A stretch of DNA of 9,912 bases from an uncultured Collinsella sp. (GCA_902470925.1 CABRIF010000088.1:1-9912), one strand, 5' to 3'. Positions 1-9,320 are shown, counted from the stretch's first letter. Made by a program: numbers and translations. The notes: generated from the letters alone by a model not told the origin.

Positions 1-46
1 AGATTCCTCTACGTCTCGTGGGCTCGGAGATGTGTATAAGAGACAG
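1..46 (+). other. Nextera i7 adapter left on the contig end
   Basis: This is sequencing-library DNA, not genome. Bases 1-4 (AGAT) match the end of the P7 primer. Bases 5-12 (TCCTCTAC) occupy the index position and are the reverse complement of GTAGAGGA, which I recall as Nextera index N712. Bases 13-27 are GTCTCGTGGGCTCGG, and bases 28-46 are the 19-base Tn5 mosaic end AGATGTGTATAAGAGACAG. Genomic sequence starts at about base 47. Any protein predicted across this end on the minus strand will carry the artefact peptide YTHLRAHET. Confidence 0.98.
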
Positions 47-206
47 GCAGATGGGCGCCGCGTGAGGCGCGACGATGTGGGAGGGAAGAGCGGCATGGCC
101 ATCCTTGCTGCATTTTGGGTACGTTTTCGGCGGTGCCGAGCTGATTTCGCGCATTGTAGCACGCGCGCGTGTGGAGCCTGTGGCGCGGCGGGCGGGCCGC
201 AGACGG

Positions 207-212
207 TATGAT
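207..212 (+). promoter_or_regulatory. Possible -10 element (TATGAT) of the small upstream gene
   Basis: TATGAT lies about 40 bases before the TTG start at 252, within GGTATGATGG. Similar TAnnrT hexamers precede ybaB, recR and nifJ. I see no convincing -35 hexamer at a 16-18 base spacing, so the call is weak. Confidence 0.25.
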
Positions 213-240
213 GGTGCCAAACGGATTCGGCAACACGGTG

Positions 241-246
241 AGGAGG
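241..246 (+). promoter_or_regulatory. Ribosome binding site that sets a TTG start
   Basis: AGGAGG is a perfect Shine-Dalgarno core, and it ends 5 bases before the in-frame TTG at 252. No ATG in this frame has such a site, so it decides the start of the 69-residue gene. Confidence 0.75.
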
Positions 247-251
247 GCGCG

Positions 252-461
252 TTGGAACAGGCGGACGGGCAAGATGGCGGGCGCGCGGACGCCTGCGAGC
301 GCTTCATCGCCTCGGTGCGCGCCGAGCTGGCCCAGACCAACGAGCGCATGGAGCGGTTGAAGTGCACCGACAAGGTGAAGACCGTCACGTACCGGCAGCT
401 GTTCGCCAACCGGTCCACCCTCAAAGAGATCGATCGCCGGCTGCGGGACTTCGGCTTGTAG
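252..461 (+). CDS. Small hypothetical protein upstream of dnaX (TTG start)
   Basis: This encodes 69 residues whose function I do not recognise. The start is TTG at 252, chosen for the AGGAGG 5 bases upstream. The frame stays open back to 75, but the residues before 252 look like translated non-coding DNA. From about residue 15 the protein is charged and probably helical (ERFIASVRAELAQTNERMER), followed by a basic stretch KTVTYRQLFANR at residues 43-54 and the ending LRDFGL. There is one cysteine before this stretch (C38), no signal peptide and no membrane segment, so it is probably cytoplasmic. It lies 94 bases before dnaX on the same strand and could be co-transcribed. The conserved-looking C-terminal half and good ribosome site support a real gene. 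Its role is unknown. Confidence 0.7.
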   Translation: MEQADGQDGGRADACERFIASVRAELAQTNERMERLKCTDKVKTVTYRQLFANRSTLKEIDRRLRDFGL

Positions 462-545
462 CCCGGCGTCGCACCGTCCCGTCCCTGCCGCGTTGCCTGC
501 GGCCGCGCGCGGCGGGCACCCTCACGTATTCGGCAGCTTCACGAT

Positions 546-550
546 AGGAG
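546..550 (+). promoter_or_regulatory. Ribosome binding site of dnaX
   Basis: AGGAG lies 5 bases before ATG 556. The frame continues upstream to 493, but no ribosome site precedes that ATG, and the extra 21 residues are not typical of DnaX. The start at 556 gives the family's usual N-terminus, MESLYRKYRP. Confidence 0.8.
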
Positions 551-555
551 AGCAC

Positions 556-3500
556 ATGGAGTCCCTCTATAGAAAATACCGCCCGCTCACCTTTGAGAGC
601 GTGGTGGGCCAGCAGCACATCGTGTCCACGCTGGAGCATGCCGTGGCCGAAGGGCGCCTGTCCCATGCGTACCTGTTCTGCGGCCCGCGCGGCACGGGCA
701 AGACCACCATGGCGCGCATCCTGGCCAAGTCGCTGCTGTGCGAGAAAGCCGAGGCCGCCCGTGCGGCGGGGGCGACCGGCTGCAACCCCGACGGCACCTG
801 CCCGGAGTGCGAGGCCATCGCCGCCGGCACGCACCCGGATGTCTACGAGCTCGACGCCGCGAGCCGCACGGGCGTGGACAACGTGCGCGAGGAGATCATC
901 AACTCGGTGAGCTTTGCCCCGGTGCGCGGCGCCTACAAGGTCTACATCATCGACGAGGTCCACATGCTCACCACGGCGGCGTTCAACGCGCTGCTCAAAA
1001 CACTCGAGGAGCCGCCGGCCCACGTGGTGTTCGTGCTGTGCACCACCGATCCGCAAAAGCTGCTGGAGACGATTCTGTCCCGCTGCCAGCGCTTCGACTT
1101 CCACCGCATCGCGAACGATGACCTGGTGGCGCGGATGCGCTATATCTGTGGCGAGGAGGGCTTTGCGTTCGACGAGGAGGCCCTCGAGATCGTGGCGAAG
1201 CACGCGCGCGGCGGCATGCGCGACGCGCTGTCCACCCTTGAGCAGCTGTCGGTGTTCGGCGACGGGGCGGTGCGCGTGGCAGACGCGCGGGCGCTTCTGG
1301 GCGAGGTCGCCTCGACGGTGCTGGCCGAGTTCTCCTGCAAGATCGCGGTGCGCGACACGCCGGGCCTGTTCGGTTTGGTGCGCGCGCAGGTTGAGGAGGG
1401 CAACGACCTGCTCGAGCTGACGCGCGACCTGGTGGGCCACATGCGCGACGTCTACACCGCCGCGATCGCCGGCCCGCGCCCGGAGCTGTTCGACGGCACG
1501 CCGGAGGAAGTGAGCGCCTATGTTGAGGAGGCGAAGCTGTTCGAGGGGGCCGACCGCTTGGCGCGCACGCTGATGGTGCTCGACGACGCGGCGCTCGAGA
1601 TGCGCAACGCCTCCGATGCGCGGTTGGTGCTCGAGATCGCGCTCACGCGCCTGGCGCGCCCGGAGGCCGATCTGACGCTGGAGGCCCTGGCTGAGCGCAT
1701 CGGCCGTCTGGAGGTGCAGCTCGCCGCGGGGGTTCCGAGCGGCCCTGCCCGCGCTGAGGAGCTGGTGGGGGCAGGTGCCGGTGCAGCTGCGGGCGCGCGG
1801 CAGGCGGCTGCTGGGTCGGGTGCTGGTGCGGGCGCGGGCACGACGCCTGCGGCGACGGCGGCCCGAACGGCTGCTGCCGCAGGGACGGCCGCGACCCCGC
1901 GCAAGGCCGGTGCGCTGCCGTGGGAGGCGCCGGCTGCGGCTCCGGCGGCGGCTACGGGAGCTGCGGGCTCGGTGGCTGCTGCCCGGGTGCCGGCTGCTTC
2001 GGCGGCGGGCCCGGCAGCTCCAGGCGTTCCCGCCTCGAAGCCCGCTGCGGTTCCGGCGGCGGATCGGGCCTCGGTCGCGCCGATGCCAACTGCCCCGGCT
2101 GCTCAGACTCCTACCGCTCCGGCACCCGAGCGCACCACGGCTGCCCCGGTGGTTGCTCAGGCTGCTGCCCCGGCCCCGCAGCCGTCCGCTCCGGCGGCGA
2201 CTCGGCGCGCGGAGGCACGGGCTGTTGAGGCTCCGGCTGCCGCCGCCGAGGAGGGCGCGGCTTCCGAGGCCGCTGCGCGGGCGGCGTCGGGCGCGGTTGA
2301 TCGGGTGCCTGTCGCCCCGGCCGCTCCGGTGCCCGCTGCCCCGGCTTCTGCCGCATCTGCGCCCGTTGCATCGGCCCCGGCTTCGGTCCCTGCCGCTCCG
2401 GCGCGCCCCACGCGCGCCCAGCAGGACGAGGGGGTGGCGGCGGTCATGGAGCCGTCGGCCGCTTGCGCGGCGACACCGGCGGTCGACGATGCCGGCGAGC
2501 TGCAGCGCAAATGGACCGATGTGGTCAAGCGCGTGGTGGCGGCGCAGCCCTCGCGCGGCGCGCTGCTCCAGAGCTCGCGCGCGCAACGCGACGACGGCGA
2601 GACGCTTGTCGTCGGGTTCCCCAAGGGCTCGAACTTCGCCATCAAGATGATCGGGCGCCCCGATTCGCAGGCGGTTGTGCAGCCGATCGTGTGCGAGGTG
2701 TTCGGCAAACGCGTGGTGAGCTATGTGATGGACGGCGGCCCCCAGCCACCGGCGGCCCCCGCTGAAGCTCCGGCGGCCGCGGCCGGCTCGGGCGAGCCTG
2801 GCTCCGGTGCTGCTGCGGCTGCAGCCGGCCCGGTGCCTGCCGCCGTATCGAGCTCGGCGGGCGCAGCCCCGGCGGCGACCGCGGGCCCTGCTTCCACCAC
2901 CTCGGCTGTCCATCCGGCCGCGGACCGGAACTCCGCAGCCTCTGCCGCCGCGTCGGGGTCTGCCTCGGAGGCTGCGGGCTCTGCCGTCGCTTCGGCGGCC
3001 GCCGACCGCGCCGGTGCTTCGACCCCTGCCGCTCCCGGCCCCGCCGTCGACCACACGAGCGGCCCGACCATGCTGCCCGAGCGCGATGTGGAGGCCGACC
3101 GTCGGGCATGGGAGGACCAGGTCCCCTATGACGACGCGATGATCGCGGCCTACGCGGGAGACGATGAGGAGCTGCCACCGTTCGATACGGGTGCGGCGCC
3201 GTCTTCCGCAGCGCCTGCCGCGGCATCGTCGTCGCCGGCGCCGAGCTCACCTGCCGCCCCGGAAGCGTCTCCGGCGCCCGCGCCCGCAGCATCCGCGCCG
3301 TCTGCCTCCCGTGCGGCGGCCAGGCCCTGGGAGCGCGCTGTGAACCCGGCAAACGCTCCGGCAGCCGCGGCCGCCTCGGCATCGGCGCCCGCTGCTGCCG
3401 GAGCGACCCCTGCCGGGTCGGCGCCCGCTCCTGCGGCACCTGCCCCCGTCGGGCCGACGCCCGCTGCCGCGCCCGGCTCCGGGCCTTCCGCATCCCCGGC

Positions 3501-3630
3501 CGCAGACTCCGCGCACCCCTTCTCCCATGAGGCCGAAGGGACCGATGCTCCGCAGACGGTCGAGGAGGCCAAGGCGATGCTGGGCAACATCTTCGGCGCG
3601 GGCGTGGTGTTCAAGGACGTGGAGGAGTAG
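556..3630 (+). CDS. dnaX: DNA polymerase III subunit gamma/tau (clamp loader ATPase)
   Basis: DnaX is the ATPase of the clamp loader, which opens the sliding clamp and loads it on primed DNA; tau also links the loader to the polymerase core. The product is 1024 residues, against 643 for E. coli tau. The N-terminal AAA+ region, about residues 1-365, has the typical start YRKYRP, Walker A GPRGTGKT (43-50), zinc-type cysteines C62, C76, C82 and C85, Walker B VYIIDEVH (129-136), and the SRC motif (175-177). A short conserved island near residues 648-726 (from ELQRKW to SYVMDGG) probably belongs to the C-terminal tau region. Two more islands are at about 838-878 (ERDVEADRRAWEDQVPYDD) and at the end (AKAMLGNIFGAGVVF). 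Long Ala/Pro-rich linkers separate them. I see no A-rich slippery site for making gamma by frameshift. The gene lies upstream of ybaB and recR, the usual cluster. The identity is firm; the linker roles are unknown. Confidence 0.97.
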   Translation: MESLYRKYRPLTFESVVGQQHIVSTLEHAVAEGRLSHAYLFCGPRGTGKTTMARILAKSLLCEKAEAARAAGATGCNPDGTCPECEAIAAGTHPDVYELDAASRTGVDNVREEIINSVSFAPVRGAYKVYIIDEVHMLTTAAFNALLKTLEEPPAHVVFVLCTTDPQKLLETILSRCQRFDFHRIANDDLVARMRYICGEEGFAFDEEALEIVAKHARGGMRDALSTLEQLSVFGDGAVRVADARALLGEVASTVLAEFSCKIAVRDTPGLFGLVRAQVEEGNDLLELTRDLVGHMRDVYTAAIAGPRPELFDGTPEEVSAYVEEAKLFEGADRLARTLMVLDDAALEMRNASDARLVLEIALTRLARPEADLTLEALAERIGRLEVQLAAGVPSGPARAEELVGAGAGAAAGARQAAAGSGAGAGAGTTPAATAARTAAAAGTAATPRKAGALPWEAPAAAPAAATGAAGSVAAARVPAASAAGPAAPGVPASKPAAVPAADRASVAPMPTAPAAQTPTAPAPERTTAAPVVAQAAAPAPQPSAPAATRRAEARAVEAPAAAAEEGAASEAAARAASGAVDRVPVAPAAPVPAAPASAASAPVASAPASVPAAPARPTRAQQDEGVAAVMEPSAACAATPAVDDAGELQRKWTDVVKRVVAAQPSRGALLQSSRAQRDDGETLVVGFPKGSNFAIKMIGRPDSQAVVQPIVCEVFGKRVVSYVMDGGPQPPAAPAEAPAAAAGSGEPGSGAAAAAAGPVPAAVSSSAGAAPAATAGPASTTSAVHPAADRNSAASAAASGSASEAAGSAVASAAADRAGASTPAAPGPAVDHTSGPTMLPERDVEADRRAWEDQVPYDDAMIAAYAGDDEELPPFDTGAAPSSAAPAAASSSPAPSSPAAPEASPAPAPAASAPSASRAAARPWERAVNPANAPAAAAASASAPAAAGATPAGSAPAPAAPAPVGPTPAAAPGSGPSASPAADSAHPFSHEAEGTDAPQTVEEAKAMLGNIFGAGVVFKDVEE

Positions 3631-3673
3631 CGCTCGGGAGGCGCTTTCGGAAGGCCGCCGCGGCGCCCCGTGA

Positions 3674-3679
3674 TACGAT
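3674..3679 (+). promoter_or_regulatory. Possible -10 element (TACGAT) before ybaB
   Basis: TGATACGATGC lies in the 115-base gap between dnaX and ybaB, about 66 bases before the start. It resembles the other -10-like hexamers in this window. No clear -35 hexamer is present, so read-through from dnaX is an equally good explanation. Confidence 0.25.
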
Positions 3680-3745
3680 GCCGTGCGTACATGCGCCCGG
3701 CTCAGCGGCCGTGAGGCGCGCAGCAGATGACACGAGGAGGGCCCC

Positions 3746-4075
3746 ATGGCCGGAATGAACATGCAGCAGCTCATGAAGCAGGCGCAGCAGATGCAGAAGC
3801 AGCTCGCCGAGGCCGAGGCGAACATGAAGGACGTCTCGGTCGACGCCAGTGCCGGCGGCGGTATGGTCAAGGTGACGGTGAACGGCCTGATGCAGCTCGA
3901 GTCCATCACGATCGACCCCGATGCGGTGGACCCGGACGACATCGAGATGCTGCAGGATATGATCGTTGCTGCGGTGAACGAGGCCGTGCGCGGCGTGGGC
4001 GAGGTCGCCAACAAGCAGATGAGCGCCATCACCGGCGGCATGGGCGGCCTCAACATCCCCGGCATGCCGTTCTAG
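3746..4075 (+). CDS. ybaB: YbaB/EbfC family nucleoid-associated protein
   Basis: YbaB/EbfC proteins are small dimers that bind DNA and coat the nucleoid; in several bacteria the gene lies between dnaX and recR, as here. The product has 109 residues, the same length as E. coli YbaB. It starts with the typical Met/Gln-rich helix (MNMQQLMKQAQQMQKQLAEAEA), followed by the beta region with GGGMVKVTVNG and the segment LESITIDPDAVDPDDIEML, then a second long helix with AAVNEAV. The tail is rich in Gly and Met, ending GGLNIPGMPF, also usual for the family. A perfect AGGAGG (3735-3740) lies 5 bases before the ATG. Nothing in the gene is truncated or odd. Its exact cellular job is not settled in the family; a link to replication or recombination is inferred from the neighbours. 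Confidence 0.96.
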   Translation: MAGMNMQQLMKQAQQMQKQLAEAEANMKDVSVDASAGGGMVKVTVNGLMQLESITIDPDAVDPDDIEMLQDMIVAAVNEAVRGVGEVANKQMSAITGGMGGLNIPGMPF

Positions 4076-4284
4076 GAACGCATGGTTGGGCGCGGCTGGT
4101 TCTGCGTTGCCCCGCGTTGCCGGGCGCCGCGGCCGCGCCGGATGTGCTGGGCGCTTCGGCATGCTGAGCCGGGGCGCCTGTCGTTTCGATGCGATCGGGC
4201 GGCGGGTTTGCGAGAGGCTGTTTGAGAGCTGCCGTCCCCTTCGGGCGGTATCGTGTGCGTATATGAAGGTTGGCGTGAGACGCA
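4076..4284. other. Gap between ybaB and recR
   Basis: No gene is seen in these 209 bases. The segment holds an inverted repeat, GGCGCGGC (4089-4096) and GCCGCGCC (4132-4139), with a long loop and no T-run, so it is not a convincing terminator. A -10-like TATCGT lies at 4249-4254, about 30 bases before recR. The only -35 candidate, TTGAGA at 4222-4227, is 21 bases away, which is too far for a standard sigma-70 promoter. Confidence 0.4.
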
Positions 4285-4881
4285 ATGGGTGCAAATCGCA
4301 GTTTACAGATTCTGCTCGACGAGCTGGGTAGGTTGCCGGGAATCGGTCCCAAATCGGCTCAGCGAATCGCCTATCACCTGCTTGAGGCCGACGCCGAGGA
4401 GGCACGCCGCCTGGCCGATGCCATCCTCATGGTGAAGGCGGAGGTGCACTTCTGCAGCCGCTGCTTCAACTACGCCACCGACGACGAATGCGCGATCTGC
4501 CAGGATATGGGTCGCGACCGCACGCAGGTTTGCGTGGTGGGCGAGCCGCGCGACGTGACCGCGATCGAGCGGACCGGATCCTATCACGGTCTGTACCATG
4601 TGCTCGGCGGCGTGATCTCCCCCATGGACAAGATCGGTCCCGAGCAGCTGCATGTCCGCGAGCTGCTGGCGCGCTTGGGCGCGGAGCAGATCGAGGAGGT
4701 CATCATCGCTACGAACCCCAATATCGAGGGCGAGACCACCGCGAGCTACCTGGCGCGCACCATAAAACCGCTGGGCGTTGCCGTGAGCCGCCTGGCCAGC
4801 GGCCTGCCGGTGGGCGGCGATCTTGAATACGCCGATGAGCTCACCTTGGGCCGCGCGATCGAGGCCCGTCGCGCGCTGTAG
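4285..4881 (+). CDS. recR: Recombination mediator protein RecR
   Basis: RecR acts with RecO and RecF to load RecA onto gapped DNA coated with single-strand binding protein. The product has 198 residues, the normal length (about 200). The domains follow the family order: a helix-hairpin-helix with LPGIGPKSAQRIAYHLL (residues 17-33), a four-cysteine zinc finger C57, C60, C69 and C72, then a Toprim domain from about residue 82 with the conserved glutamate E87 in VVGEPRDV and the motif ATNPNIEGE (142-150). The C-terminal segment LASGLPVGGDLEYADELTL is also typical. The ATG at 4285 is forced, because the same frame has a TGA at 4276-4278. It has no good ribosome site: the nearest is GAAGG at 4265-4269, 15 bases away. 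Translation may therefore be weak or depend on upstream initiation. Confidence 0.97.
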   Translation: MGANRSLQILLDELGRLPGIGPKSAQRIAYHLLEADAEEARRLADAILMVKAEVHFCSRCFNYATDDECAICQDMGRDRTQVCVVGEPRDVTAIERTGSYHGLYHVLGGVISPMDKIGPEQLHVRELLARLGAEQIEEVIIATNPNIEGETTASYLARTIKPLGVAVSRLASGLPVGGDLEYADELTLGRAIEARRAL

Positions 4882-4890
4882 GGCCATCGA

Positions 4891-4908
4891 GGCGGGCAGC
4901 GGCCCGCC
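4891..4908 (+). terminator. Hairpin just after recR, possible weak terminator
   Basis: GGCGGGC (4891-4897) and GCCCGCC (4902-4908) form a perfect 7-base stem around AGCG, ten bases after the recR stop. No T-run follows, so it could instead be a 3'-end stabiliser or chance in GC-rich DNA. Confidence 0.35.
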
Positions 4909-5087
4909 GCGCGGCTATCGCTGAAGACAATGTGAATTCGCACGCCTGCCGCCGGCGCATGCGGCCCCATGCTGCTGCTCGGAGCCTCCTGCGGCCCCGG
5001 CCGTCCGGCGCCCACGGCCGTCATTGGCCGCCGGCGGCGCCTCGCGGCCCGATCGCGCGACCTGTGGGCGGCGGCCCGCCGCGCGGC
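4894..5087 (+). repeat. Pair of 22-base GC-rich direct repeats after recR
   Basis: The copies at 4894-4915 and 5066-5087 differ by one base. Both contain GCGGCCCGCCGCGCGGC, and the first overlaps the hairpin after recR. The DNA between them (4916-5065) is GC-rich, with no ribosome site and no recognisable protein in any frame. The repeat could be a small duplication or a dispersed GC-rich palindrome. Confidence 0.6.
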
Positions 5088-5192
5088 CGCGCTGGCGGTC
5101 GCTGCCCGCACTCGGGACCGCGCGTCTTCCCAAACGGCACCCGGTGCCTGCAAGCGGCTGTATCGTACCGCGCTCAACCCGAATGTACATAC

Positions 5193-5237
5193 CGTTCACC
5201 TATGGCAACTACCTGCGGATATAACGTTCACCGATAG
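5193..5237 (+). promoter_or_regulatory. Tandem CGTTCACC sites upstream of the nifJ promoter
   Basis: CGTTCACCTATGG (5193-5205) and CGTTCACCGATAGG (5225-5238) are near-identical and start 32 bases apart, about three DNA turns. A weaker CGTTCCC starts at 5261. Direct repeats on one helix face just upstream of a promoter are the usual arrangement for an activator or a cooperative regulator. The regulator is unknown. Confidence 0.35.
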
Positions 5238-5251
5238 GTTTAGATTCTCCG

Positions 5252-5278
5252 TTGTGTGAGCGTTCCCAGGGGTACAAT
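5252..5278 (+). promoter_or_regulatory. Candidate nifJ promoter
   Basis: TTGTGT (5252-5257) and TACAAT (5273-5278) form a sigma-70-like pair with a 15-base spacer, slightly short of the optimum. TACAAT differs from TATAAT by one base. Transcription would start at about 5285, giving a leader of roughly 140 bases before nifJ. This is the best promoter-like match in the window. Confidence 0.45.
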
Positions 5279-5297
5279 GAGCCTGCATGTGAATTCG

Positions 5298-5389
5298 CCG
5301 CGCCTCCTCTGCGCGCGGTGCTTTCCCAGGAGCCTTATGACATCGCCACGAGGCTCCACGCACATAGCCGGGTGCCACGTGGCCCCGGC
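5298..5389 (+). promoter_or_regulatory. Structured 5' leader of nifJ with three hairpins
   Basis: Three consecutive stem-loops are visible. The first is CCGCGC (5298-5303) with GCGCGG (5313-5318). The second is GGAGCCT (5329-5335) with AGGCTCC (5351-5357). The third is GCCGGG (5367-5372) with CCCGGC (5384-5389), extended inside by GCC/GGC around an ACGT tetraloop with one bulged T. No T-run follows the third stem. The region could be a cis-regulatory RNA or an mRNA stabiliser. It matches no riboswitch class I know. Confidence 0.4.
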
Positions 5390-5413
5390 GCTTGAGCTTA
5401 TATACCTAAACGA

Positions 5414-5420
5414 GAGGAGA
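5414..5420 (+). promoter_or_regulatory. Ribosome binding site of nifJ
   Basis: GAGGAGA lies 7 bases before ATG 5428 within a long purine run, consistent with strong translation. It fixes the start, since the protein then begins with the family-like MARTFKSMDGNEAAAYV. Confidence 0.8.
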
Positions 5421-5427
5421 GGGGTAT

Positions 5428-8970
<3,543 letters not shown>

Positions 8971-9009
8971 TCTTCGCCACTAGACGCCCGCGCTGACACG
9001 CACGAGGGG

Positions 9010-9045
9010 GGGGGTCGCAGCACGCAAGCTGCGGCCCCCTTTTTT
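9010..9045 (+). terminator. Rho-independent terminator after nifJ
   Basis: GGGGG (9010-9014), T9015 and CGCAGC (9016-9021) pair with GCTGCG (9028-9033), G9034 and CCCCC (9035-9039). This gives a 12-base-pair stem with one T-G wobble and a six-base loop. Six T follow at 9040-9045. It lies 40 bases after the nifJ stop and would end that transcript. Confidence 0.93.
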
Positions 9046-9050
9046 GGCCC

Positions 9051-9320
9051 AGTTTGGGGACGGGGTCATTTCGTTCGCGCGGGGCGCCAGTTTGGGGACG
9101 GGGTCGATTGGGACTGCGGACGAAAAGTTGGACGCACGGCGTCCGTTTGTGCAGTTTGGGGACGGGGTCGATTCGTATGGAGACGCAGCTTGAGTCTGGG
9201 AACAGCGCTGATTCGCACATGGCAAACATGCGAGTCGACATCGCCTCCAATTCATTTGCACGGTCTGGGGACGGGCTCACGGTCTGGGCACACGGTCTGG
9301 GGACGGGGTCATCTCGTATG
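9051..9320 (+). repeat. Cluster of TTTGGGGACGGGGTC repeats
   Basis: Clear units start at 9051, 9089, 9153, 9261 and 9293. A degenerate one starts at 9193 and a truncated one at 9280. The best unit extends to AGTTTGGGGACGGGGTC followed by GATTCGTAT. Two families occur, one with AGTTTGGGG and one with CGGTCTGGGG. Spacing is irregular (13 to 69 bases between cores), so this is not a CRISPR array. Similar GGGGAC-type repeats accompany REP-associated tyrosine transposases in many bacteria, but no transposase is present in this window. Confidence 0.85.

Larger units (their letters stand above)
47..251. other. Non-coding stretch before the first gene
   Basis: I see no supported gene here. Reading frames run through it, but they lack a ribosome binding site and recognisable protein sequence. 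It is GC-rich with one T-rich patch at 109-130. It probably holds the promoter region of the small gene at 252. The neighbour to the left is unknown because the contig ends here. Confidence 0.5.
4930..5298 (+). repeat. Two copies of ATGTGAATTCGC flanking the nifJ control region
   Basis: The exact 12-base sequence occurs at 4930-4941 and at 5287-5298. In the first copy, TGTGAATTCGCA is a near-palindrome centred on GAATTC. The second copy lies about 10 bases downstream of the predicted nifJ -10 element, a position where a bound repressor would block transcription. The role is inferred only from position. Confidence 0.35.
4882..5427. other. Intergenic region between recR and nifJ
   Basis: These 546 bases contain no gene I can support. 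The left two thirds are very GC-rich. Composition turns AT-richer from about 5161, where the promoter-like elements and repeated sites before nifJ begin. Several reading frames cross the region, including one from an ATG at 5277 that overlaps the nifJ start, but none has a ribosome site or family-like sequence. Confidence 0.7.

Noticed and set aside
75..251. Extension of the small upstream gene to an ATG at 75
   Set aside because: No ribosome site precedes 75, and the added residues look like translated non-coding DNA; AGGAGG before TTG 252 fits better.
493..555. DnaX start at the upstream ATG 493
   Set aside because: The extra 21 residues are not part of the DnaX family N-terminus and there is no ribosome site, whereas ATG 556 has AGGAG at the right distance.
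421..3054. Long minus-strand open frame opposite dnaX (877 codons)
   Set aside because: It is in register with dnaX and arises from biased codon use; its translation is Arg-rich low-complexity sequence without domains or a ribosome site.
4089..4139. Terminator between ybaB and recR
   Set aside because: The 8-base inverted repeat has a 35-base loop and no T-run.
9051..9320. CRISPR array
   Set aside because: Repeat cores are spaced irregularly (13 to 69 bases), units are degenerate in their middle, and no cas gene is present.
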